A DNA stretch of 64,000 nucleotides from Polaromonas glacialis (GTDB lineage: Bacteria; Pseudomonadota; Gammaproteobacteria; Burkholderiales; Burkholderiaceae_C), in the NCBI RefSeq assembly GCF_000709345.1, contig NZ_KL448324.1, positions 277,198-341,197 on the forward strand, read 5' to 3'. Every line of letters starts with the position of its first letter. Positions within the stretch are counted from its first letter, which is position 1. The notes beneath the pieces were generated by a model, which was not told the origin of the DNA, did not search any database, and worked only from the letters and a program-made list of their open reading frames with translations. The translations under genes and the position numbers were made by a program. Shown piece by piece: positions 1-6,301 of the stretch.

Positions 1-679
1 GCGGCTCGTAGCGGTCGGCCTTGGTCACCAGGGCGCGCGGGTTGTCGGGGATGATGAGCTGGGGCACGCCGCCATAAAAATTCAACGCCTGCGCGGTGGC
101 GCCCAGCCAGTCGCGTGCCGTCTGCGCGGCCGTTGCCAGGCAAAAGCAGTAGCCCGACACGCCCATGGCAGCGACGAAGAGGTTGGCGCGGCCCACCTCC
201 TGGCCACCGGCCACTAGTGCAATGGTGGGGCCGGCGTAGTCGATGAACAGCTTCTCGCCAGCGCGGTGGACCTGGCGCATGGAACGCTTGAGGCGTTTGG
301 CAAACTGGCGGTAGTTCTCGCAAAACTGCGAGTAGCGCCAGGGCTTCAGGGGCAAGTCCGCACGGTGCTCGTCGCCGACCTGGGCGCAGTATTCCTCCCA
401 CAGCAGCATGAGCGTCACGCCCTTGCGGCCCAGCTCCTGGTGAAGGCGCCCGAAGTCGGCTTGCGCATAGGTCTGGCTGGCGCGAGACGACGCCAGCAGG
501 CGTCGCTCCAGCGCGGCTTCGTCCAGGGCTGAAATGGCCGCCCAGTCCAGCCCGGCGGCAACGGCCAGACCCACGTATTTGGTGACAACACCTTTGGAGA
601 ACCCCAGGGCACTGGCGATTTGTTGATGGGACTGTCCACCCTCGAATTTCAGACGCAGGGCGTCTTTGAGTTTGCGCAT
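1..679 (-). CDS. istA: IS21-family transposase IstA, N-terminal part (runs off the window)
   Basis: The N-terminal part of an IS21 transposase, the DDE recombinase that works with the IstB ATPase. The translation starts MRKLKDALRLKFEGG and continues into a helix-turn-helix segment (QQIASALGFSKGVVTKYV, residues about 19-36). It reaches the start of the integrase core, with LFIDYAGPT carrying the first catalytic Asp and then NFYGGVPQLIIPDN. The frame stays open to base 1, so the rest of the protein lies to the left. The ATG at 679 is the first in-frame start and faces the terminal repeat array, as expected for istA. No defect is visible in the portion present. Confidence 0.85.
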   Translation of the reverse strand, partial: MRKLKDALRLKFEGGQSHQQIASALGFSKGVVTKYVGLAVAAGLDWAAISALDEAALERRLLASSRASQTYAQADFGRLHQELGRKGVTLMLLWEEYCAQVGDEHRADLPLKPWRYSQFCENYRQFAKRLKRSMRQVHRAGEKLFIDYAGPTIALVAGGQEVGRANLFVAAMGVSGYCFCLATAAQTARDWLGATAQALNFYGGVPQLIIPDNPRALVTKADRYEP

Positions 680-811
680 ATTGATCCTTAAGGCGGGCAT
701 GAAGCTCTTTGCAAAAAGCATCGAAGCTACACGCCACGCCGGGTTTCGTTTATGCGCAACACCGTGCCGACGGTGTCTACCGCCGTGCCGACAGGCGTGA
801 CCAAAAACATC

Positions 812-917
812 GGTCACGTTCGTCGGAATCAGCGGTCACGTTGCCGGAATCCCTCCGGTCACGTTCACCGGAATGTCGGTCACGATCCCGGAATCACCGG
901 TCACGTTGGTCCGGAAT
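812..917. repeat. Terminal repeat array of the IS21 element (5 copies)
   Basis: Five copies of a 17-19 base motif of the form GGTCACGTT-n-CCGGAAT lie in direct orientation at 812-829, 834-850, 857-874, 878-894 and 899-917, with a period of about 22 bases. IS21-family elements carry multiple repeats just inside their ends as transposase-binding sites. The position between the istA start and the element tip fits that role. Confidence 0.75.
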
Positions 918-922
918 ACTCA

Positions 923-1267
923 CTCAAACTGGGCACGCCCCCGACAGCCAGCCATCACCTTGGGCTTGATGAGATACGCATCGCGCACTACCCGCCGTAC
1001 TGCTCCAAACACAACCCGATCGAGCACCGATTGTTTGCACATGTCACGCGCGCCTGCCAGGGCGTGACGTTTCACACGGTGGACATCGCCCGGCAGTTCA
1101 TGGCAAAAGCCAAAACGGCCGCCGGGCTGACAGTGAAGGTCGAGGTGCTCGGCGGGTTCTACGTCAAAGGCAAAAAGGTCGCGGCAGACTTTCTGGCAAA
1201 CATGAGCATCGTCTTCGATGTGCATCTGCCCCGATGGAACTACCGTGCCGTCCCGGCCAATGGCTGA
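923..1267 (+). pseudogene. ISAzo13-family transposase, C-terminal remnant
   Basis: The open frame from the IS21 junction to a stop at 1265-1267 translates as the C-terminal third of an ISAzo13-family DDE transposase. Recognisable motifs are HYPPYCSKHNPIEHRLF (the NPIEHR motif with the last catalytic Glu), then HVTRACQG and the terminal LPRWNYRAVP. The N-terminal two thirds, including the first two catalytic Asp residues, are missing, replaced by the IS21 end. It cannot be functional. The family assignment rests on motif recall, not a database search. Confidence 0.7.
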
Positions 1268-1450
1268 GCTTGGGAAGTTATTTCTGACCACATCCTTAAC
1301 GCTGTGGTGCGCTCGATTGCCCAGCGCGGTGGCTTTCTGGGAAGAAAGCACGATGGCGAGCCGGGCGCCAGAACGATTTGGCTGGGCATGCAGGAGATTT
1401 CCGTCTTCGTCGAGGGTGCCCGTTATGCCCGGCAGCTCAACGATGGGTGA
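1268..1450 (+). pseudogene. IS4-family (Tn5-like) transposase, C-terminal remnant
   Basis: A 60-codon open stretch ending in TGA at 1448-1450 translates to a segment containing GGFLGRKHDGEPGARTIWLG. This is the conserved C-terminal motif of IS4/Tn5-type transposases. It starts directly after the stop of the preceding ISAzo13 fragment and has no start codon or N-terminal domain. It marks another layer of transposon debris to the left of the hipBA pair. Confidence 0.65.
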
Positions 1451-1547
1451 CTTAATGAATGGTCGCCCCGTCCCAAAATGGCACCTGGAAGTGCCGAAAT
1501 GCGGAGAATGAAAGTCCTATCAACACTTACTGGATTTCGACTAAAAT

Positions 1548-1609
1548 TTTACCGATAGGTCATATTTAATTGACCCGGTCGCTGTTTATCTTAGAATTTA
1601 CCGATCGGT
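1548..1609 (+). promoter_or_regulatory. Probable hipBA operator-promoter region
   Basis: Two copies of a 13-base motif, TTTACCGATAGGT at 1548-1560 and TTTACCGATCGGT at 1597-1609, lie 49 bases apart directly upstream of hipB. The second contains the perfect palindrome ACCGATCGGT (1600-1609), and the first differs from it by one base. Both are in AT-rich sequence. HipB-type antitoxins repress their own operon by binding paired palindromes, so these are the likely operators. Binding is inferred from position and symmetry. Confidence 0.6.
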
Positions 1610-1628
1610 TTAATTAAAGGCAGAGTTT

Positions 1629-1874
1629 ATGGATTCCACAGACCTCAGAGCGGGCGTCACCATCTCGTCAACCCAGGAACTGGGCCAGCTCTTGAAGCAG
1701 GTCCGCAAGTCGCAGCACATCACGCAGGCCACGCTTTCTGGCATGGCGAACTGGGGCGGGCGCTTTATTGGCGATGTTGAAAGCGGAAAGCCGACTGTGC
1801 GGGCTCAAATGCTCTTTGACCTCATCGGCTGGCTGGGTTTGGAAATCGTGATCCGCAAGAAAGGCTCGAAATGA
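1629..1874 (+). CDS. hipB: HipB-type antitoxin / HTH transcriptional repressor
   Basis: An 81-residue XRE-type helix-turn-helix protein, predicted to be the antitoxin and autorepressor of the HipA kinase encoded next. Residues about 16-70 form the HTH domain (LGQLLKQVRKSQHITQATLS, then the recognition-helix region NWGGRFIGDVESGKPTV). The tail ends in basic residues (IVIRKKGSK). The gene starts at the ATG at 1629, just behind GGCAGAG and the palindromic operator pair, and its last four bases overlap the hipA start, which implies translational coupling. The length is typical for HipB antitoxins. Confidence 0.85.
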   Translation: MDSTDLRAGVTISSTQELGQLLKQVRKSQHITQATLSGMANWGGRFIGDVESGKPTVRAQMLFDLIGWLGLEIVIRKKGSK

Positions 1875-3160
1875 CCAGGGCGCTCGATGTGCTGGTGGAC
1901 GGCAAGCTCATTGGCCACCTTTACGACAGGGACCCGCTGGCCTTTGCGTACTCGGACGATGTCCTCAATGGCCTGTTGCGCTCGCCTTTTTCCAGCGTCA
2001 TCGCCTTGGCGCCGGGCGACATCGCCACGCCTGCCGTTCTGGCTTACTTTGAGAACCTGTTGCCCGAAGGCGATCAGCGGCGAACGCTCGAAGAACAGCA
2101 TCACGCGACTTCGGTCTTTGGCTTGCTCTGGAGTGCAGGGTGGGACACCGCAGGGGCCATCGTTCTGCAACCCAGCGGATCGGACTCAAATGTCCCCGCC
2201 TATGTCAAGAGCAACTGGACTGAAATTGCACAAATCATTGCGGGTCATGGCCTGCCCCGGGAGTCTTCCAAGGCATCCATTTCGGGGGCGCAATACAAGC
2301 TCCTGCTCTGCCTGGACGGGCAATCCAACCCGCTGCTGCCTGTGGGCTCCACCCCGTCGACGCACATACTCAAGCCTGTCATTGAACGCACCGGACAAAA
2401 GATCTGGGCCTCCGCCATCAACGAGACCATCATCATGCGCGCAGCCGGCAAATGCGGCCTGCCCATTGCCAACGTTGACTACGTTGCAGCCGTCAAGTCC
2501 TGCCTGGTCGAGCGCTATGACCGCTTGGCCAAAAACGGCGTGGTGATCCGGGTCCACCAATCCGACCTTTGCCAGCTTCTCAAAACAGCGTCAGGCGTCA
2601 AATACGAGGTCGACGGGGGCCCGAGTTTCGCTGCGTGCTACGCGCGCGTTAAATCCCTCAGCGCGAATCCGCTCATCGACTGCGCCAACTTGCTCAAGTG
2701 GCTGTTTTTTAATCTCTACGTTGGCAACAACGACAGTCACGCCAAGAACGTCTCGATGCTCTCCACCAGCGATGGCGAGCGGCTCGCGCCGTTCTACGAC
2801 TTGATGACCACCACGGTCTACCCCGGTTTTTCAACGCACTTTGCCTTCAGCATTGGCGGGACATTCAAGCCTGGCGAGATTGGCCCCGGCGAGTTGAAAG
2901 ACCTCGCTGATTCGCTCAATGTGTCTGAAAAATACATGCTTAAGCTGGCCAAGGAAATGGCCGACCTGATCAATCCGGCCATCGAGGCGTCGATCCTGGA
3001 GCTTCAGGCCCATTTTGGTCACCCCGAAAAGACCATGGCTGAGCGTCTGGGCCATGAGGTGGCCAGCATATGCAAAAAGCGCAGTGCCAGGTTTCTTGCC
3101 CGATCGGCTTCGCCTTTCCCAGATGTCGGCTCCACGGCAAAAGACAAACGCGCGTCGTGA
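1871..3160 (+). CDS. hipA: HipA-family serine/threonine kinase toxin
   Basis: A 429-residue HipA-type kinase. Family members phosphorylate a translation component (glutamyl-tRNA synthetase for E. coli HipA) and cause growth arrest or persistence. An N-terminal HipA_N1-like domain (residues 1-100) is followed by the flexible loop SISGAQYKL (136-144), matching the region of the autophosphorylated Ser in HipA. Then come the ATP-binding strand STHILKP with Lys168, ERYDR (214-218), the catalytic loop GNNDSHAKN (285-293, Asp288) and the metal-binding PFYDL (Asp310). All kinase motifs look intact. It overlaps hipB by 4 bases. The target in this host is unknown. Confidence 0.88.
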   Translation: MTRALDVLVDGKLIGHLYDRDPLAFAYSDDVLNGLLRSPFSSVIALAPGDIATPAVLAYFENLLPEGDQRRTLEEQHHATSVFGLLWSAGWDTAGAIVLQPSGSDSNVPAYVKSNWTEIAQIIAGHGLPRESSKASISGAQYKLLLCLDGQSNPLLPVGSTPSTHILKPVIERTGQKIWASAINETIIMRAAGKCGLPIANVDYVAAVKSCLVERYDRLAKNGVVIRVHQSDLCQLLKTASGVKYEVDGGPSFAACYARVKSLSANPLIDCANLLKWLFFNLYVGNNDSHAKNVSMLSTSDGERLAPFYDLMTTTVYPGFSTHFAFSIGGTFKPGEIGPGELKDLADSLNVSEKYMLKLAKEMADLINPAIEASILELQAHFGHPEKTMAERLGHEVASICKKRSARFLARSASPFPDVGSTAKDKRAS

Positions 3161-4578
3161 ACCGGCTTGCCACGCACGCGCTTGGGCATTTTCAATACAA
3201 AAATATCCATCAGGTGTAATGCCCGTCAGTTAAGTATTCACTGGCGGCGTTCTTGTCGAGCACTCCGGTGAACGTATACGGAACCGGACACGCTGGCGAG
3301 TCCTGCTGCCCCCCGTCATTACCACTCCAACGAAAACACCCGCGCTGCAGCTTTATCTTCCGTGTGTGCCTTGATGGCCAAGGCTATGAGCACAAGGAAC
3401 TCACGACCTACCACCCGTTCATCGAAGCCGAAAATGGTCCGCCCGCGACATGGTTTTCCGAATCCGAGGGACTCATATCGGAACGGAACACGCTGGCGAA
3501 TTTTCACGCGCGAGCGTCATATCCACGTACACGAACAACTCCCCGGCGGCAGCAACGGCCCCGCCCCGCCTTGACGGCTGCGCAACAACATACGGGACCG
3601 ACAAAATAATTCATGAGAACGATTGTGTGTGGACGATAGATTCGCCGTTGCCGTGGTTCAATTTCGGTCTCGGCATCAAACAGTGCGAGATCGGAGGTTC
3701 TGCCGGCGTTCATGCGGGGGGCGGGTGAGGCTCTTGGCGGCCAGTCAGCCGTCTGGTCCGAAAAATTGCCATTGCCGCCGACAAAGCTGCTCTGGCTAAC
3801 CTGAATGGTGCGTGCTGGTGAATTGCACACCTGTCACGGAGCCACTCGAGTCTGCTGGACGCACAAGCTGCTGCGGCAAAAAACGAGCCGAACAGCGATA
3901 ACCTTTTTGGCCACCATACTGGCTTTCGCGTGCAAGGCAACATCCGTCCAATTTCTGAACGGCGCCAGGGCAGGGCACCCGAACGCAATCGATCATCGAG
4001 ATCGTCCATGCCTTGACGCAAGCGAGATGGCATCCGGTAGCGGTATCGTGCCCCGCAATTGCCCGCCAAGCATTGGTTTTTGATTCGTGGCCACCACCTT
4101 TACTGGCGTGATTGCTCTAAAATTTTTAACTGAAGGCATGATGGCATCATCGCAAAAGCTGTGTTCGGGCGCTGATGAGCAGTGGGTTTTCATGTGTTCG
4201 ACTGCCCCGAATTGACGCTGCTACACAAGCCTGATGTGTTCGCGAGGCCCTACACGTTCGCTCAAGGCACTACGTTGAAGAAATCGAACCCGCAGCACAG
4301 GTGCCCATGCGATGGAGCAAATGGCCGTGCTGCCAGCGATGCTTTGCGCCAATTGCTCAGGGCTGGAGCGCCAGTGGCCTCGCTGTGCCTGCAAGCTTGG
4401 AATTGGCTGACCCACGCCAGCGCAGTTGCGACCTACTGGTGATGCTGGAACGGCTGACCAGCAAGAATGACTGAGACACTTCTCTCGACAACCAAGAAGT
4501 GAATAATATTTCTCGAACTCATCACGCCGCTGTGCTAAAGTTGTTTTCGGTGCTAAACACACCATAAAGTTAGCGGGC
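3161..4578. other. 1.4-kb stretch without a recognisable gene
   Basis: I found no reading frame with a credible start, ribosome site or family resemblance in this stretch on either strand. The few frames over 100 codons have skewed compositions typical of non-coding high-GC DNA. One structural signal is an imperfect direct repeat of about 26 bases centred on GGACACGCTGGCGA (near 3276-3300) and GAACACGCTGGCGA (near 3474-3499), about 200 bases apart. It is probably decayed plasmid or transposon sequence. The source could not be identified by reading. Confidence 0.5.
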
Positions 4579-4603
4579 AACCTCTCCGTGAACGAGGTTT
4601 TTT
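4579..4603 (+). terminator. Candidate intrinsic terminator or attenuator hairpin
   Basis: AACCTC (4579-4584) pairs with GAGGTT (4594-4599) across a 9-base loop and runs into a tract of T residues to 4603. A second, smaller GC-rich hairpin (GCGGG at 4624-4628 with CCCGC at 4633-4637, followed by TTT) lies 20 bases downstream. Either could end transcription from the left or attenuate the leader of the small gene pair at 4774. Confidence 0.5.
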
Positions 4604-4773
4604 CACGTCTAGAATTTGCAAATGCGGGGCTTTCCCGCTTTCATGGTTTTGGGCGGGATGGTGCGAACCGCAAGGCCGCACGCACGACTAACTTCGTGTG
4701 TTTAACATCCCGTCCACCCGTTGACCTTAAACAGACAGCGTGTGGTTTTCAGTCTCAGTTAGGAGCCGAAATC

Positions 4774-4965
4774 ATGACCAGCATCATCTCCCCGTCTGCC
4801 CGCAAGGCCGACCACACCACCGCACCCACGGCCATCACCACCTCGCCCGCCATCGGCAACATCGAACACCACCAAGCCCTTGACGCTGCGATGCTGAAGG
4901 CCGTCCGGGCCGCGTCCCTGCTCGAGCACGCCTGCACCGCGTCAGCCACCTACGGAAGGGCTTGA
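4774..4965 (+). CDS. Small hypothetical plasmid-type protein (63 aa)
   Basis: A short protein of 63 residues (MTSIISPSARKADHTTAP...) with no family I recognise. The start is supported by a good ribosome site, AGGAG at 4761-4765, eight bases before the ATG. A longer frame extends upstream, but its earlier start lies within the hairpin leader and has no ribosome site. The Ala/Thr-rich N-terminus and helical C-terminal half (ALDAAMLKAVRAASLLEHA) suggest a small soluble helical protein. The gene is followed after 3 bases by the next small gene, so the two probably form an operon. Confidence 0.55.
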   Translation: MTSIISPSARKADHTTAPTAITTSPAIGNIEHHQALDAAMLKAVRAASLLEHACTASATYGRA

Positions 4966-4968
4966 GCC

Positions 4969-5286
4969 ATGAAAAATCATTGCAGTGCTCCGCTGTGTCT
5001 GGATGCGTGGGCGACAGACAACTGGAATCTTGACACGCAGCCGGTGGCCATCCTGAACGAAGCCAGCACGCTGCACGAGCGCGTCGCATATTGCCACGGT
5101 CTGGCCCATGGGATGCAAAAGGTAGCCGAGCTGCTGTATGAAAACGATTCCGAAGGAGTGGCGAGTGTCGCCGGATTTTTTTTCAGTCAAATCACACCCC
5201 TCGTGGCGATGCTTGAGCGTATGGGCGCAGATACCTATACGGCTGAGCGCAAGCTCGCTGTCGTTGCCCCTACCGGGTATCCCTGA
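4969..5286 (+). CDS. Hypothetical protein, second gene of a small pair (105 aa)
   Basis: A 105-residue protein with no recognised family. The sequence is Cys-, His- and aromatic-rich at the N-terminus (MKNHCSAPLCLDAWATDNW) and helical afterwards (LHERVAYCHGLAHGMQKVAELLY). It has no signal peptide or clear membrane segment. The ATG lies 3 bases after the stop of the preceding 63-residue gene, within range of GGAAGG, which supports co-translation. Its place next to mobilisation genes suggests a plasmid accessory role. Confidence 0.5.
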   Translation: MKNHCSAPLCLDAWATDNWNLDTQPVAILNEASTLHERVAYCHGLAHGMQKVAELLYENDSEGVASVAGFFFSQITPLVAMLERMGADTYTAERKLAVVAPTGYP

Positions 5287-5445
5287 GCTGGGCGCATGGC
5301 GGAGCAGGCGCTTTTGCTCAGCGCTGCAAAATCCTCCTCGACTGGAATACTGCCAGGCGGTGGGCTAACCTTCCTTGCAATCCGGCGGTCCAGCACAGTG
5401 TGGTGCCATGCCGGATCACTGCCCTCGCAAAGGGCTGCTGTCCGG

Positions 5446-5784
5446 TCAGAGGGCTGACGCGTCTTTTTGCGTATCCACGGGCTTGGCGACGGCAGGCCGC
5501 ACAGCATGCGGGTCCTGCGAGGCCTGCACTACGGGCTGCTTGCTCGCCGGCCTGGCGCGCTGCAAATAGCTCTTGAGTGTTGGCGTCGCCACATCCAGGC
5601 CTTCGCCGCGCAACACCTTGGAAATCTGGTCGAGCGTGTAGCCACGCTTTTGCATCGCGGTGATTTCCTTGGCCAGCACCTTGACGGCTTCTTGCTTGTT
5701 GTGCTGCTGCTTTTTCTTTTCAATTGGCGGCATAGCGCGCAACTTCAGTGCGATGGCTTCGAGCTGTTCGGTCGTGTGGCTCAC
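5446..5784 (-). CDS. Mobilisation-associated DNA-binding protein (112 aa)
   Basis: A small basic protein divergent from the relaxosome and relaxase genes. I chose the GTG at 5784 because AAGGAG lies 8 bases upstream and a promoter fits just beyond it. A longer frame to 5868 would run through that promoter. A Lys/Gln-rich helix (PIEKKKQQHNKQEAVKVLA) is followed by a helix-turn-helix-like segment (KRGYTLDQISKVLRGEGLDV, then TPTLKSYLQRAR). This pattern is familiar from small proteins encoded beside MOBP relaxases, sometimes called TraK- or MobC-like. It probably binds oriT, but the precise role is inferred. Confidence 0.65.
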   Translation of the reverse strand: MSHTTEQLEAIALKLRAMPPIEKKKQQHNKQEAVKVLAKEITAMQKRGYTLDQISKVLRGEGLDVATPTLKSYLQRARPASKQPVVQASQDPHAVRPAVAKPVDTQKDASAL

Positions 5785-5821
5785 TGGCTTGCTCCTTGAA
5801 TTTTTGACTGGTTGAGCTTGC

Positions 5822-5850
5822 AGCATAGCAAATTTGTAAAAATTGCGCAA
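5822..5850 (-). promoter_or_regulatory. Sigma-70-like promoter for the leftward mobilisation gene
   Basis: On the minus strand, TTGCGC (5845-5850) and TATGCT (5822-5827) are separated by exactly 17 bases, 38 bases upstream of the GTG start at 5784. The spacing is ideal and the sequence is AT-rich compared with its surroundings. Confidence 0.5.
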
Positions 5851-5884
5851 TGTTGTTAGCATATGCAAATAAAGCAGCTTACGA

Positions 5885-5935
5885 AATCTTTAACAGGATG
5901 GGCTTTGTAATACATATGACTGCTGATCAGCTCGA
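5885..5935. other. Candidate origin of transfer (oriT) with IncP-like nic core
   Basis: Between the divergent mobilisation genes the minus strand reads CCCATCCTGTTA (CATCCTG is the complement of 5894-5900). This matches the YATCCTG-Y nick-site core of IncP/MOBP origins of transfer. It is flanked by an imperfect inverted repeat, TTACGAAA at 5879-5886 against CTTTGTAA at 5903-5910. The position beside the relaxosome genes is the usual one for oriT. The nick position is inferred from the motif only. Confidence 0.45.
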
Positions 5936-5989
5936 AGGCGCCCCACGCCGGGAGCGTTTTACTTTCTCAAGTTGGAAGGAGACAGGGCC

Positions 5990-6301
5990 ATGCCATTCGA
6001 AACCAAGGGCGCGCAAGCGCTGGACGGAACGCTCAACCTGCGCGTGACGTCCGAGGAAAAAGCCCGGCTCCAGGAGGATGCGGGCTTTGCGGGCTTGAGC
6101 ATGTCCGAGGTCGTGCGGCGCCGCTATTTCGGCCGGCCCCTCATCGCCGATGCCGATGCGGTGATCATCAGGGAGCTGCGGCGCATCGGCCGACTGCTCC
6201 AGCAAGGCCATGCCCAAAGCAATGCGGAGCCCAGCGAACCAACAACGGCAGCGCTGGCCGAGGTTCGCGCCTGCATTGAAAAGCTGTCGCATGATCGTTA
6301 A
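5990..6301 (+). CDS. MobC-like ribbon-helix-helix relaxosome protein (103 aa)
   Basis: A relaxosome accessory protein predicted to bind oriT and help the relaxase reach the nick site. The ATG at 5990 is preceded by GGAAGGA at 5974-5980. An earlier in-frame start at 5972 overlaps this site and is unlikely. Residues about 15-50 (LNLRVTSEEKARLQEDAGFA, then GLSMSEVVRRRYFGR) match the ribbon-helix-helix motif of MobC/TraJ-type proteins. The C-terminal part is a helical segment. The end of the gene overlaps the relaxase start by 11 bases, so the two are translationally coupled. Confidence 0.75.
   Translation: MPFETKGAQALDGTLNLRVTSEEKARLQEDAGFAGLSMSEVVRRRYFGRPLIADADAVIIRELRRIGRLLQQGHAQSNAEPSEPTTAALAEVRACIEKLSHDR

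Larger units (their letters stand above)
1..922. mobile_element. IS21-family element, truncated by the window edge
   Basis: The right-hand terminus of an IS21-family insertion sequence. It contains the first 226 codons of an IstA transposase reading leftward and, outside that gene, an array of short repeats. On the minus strand the likely tip reads TGAGTATTCC, beginning at base 922, in keeping with IS21 ends that start with TG. Just beyond the tip an ISAzo13 transposase reading frame resumes, so this element probably inserted into that older one. The IstB gene and the other end lie outside the window. This copy has a different sequence from the IS21 element near 58-60 kb. Confidence 0.75.

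Noticed and set aside
808..922. CRISPR-like array of short repeats
   Set aside because: Repeats of about 18 bases with 3-6 base gaps next to an istA start are IS21 terminal repeats. There are no spacers of CRISPR length.
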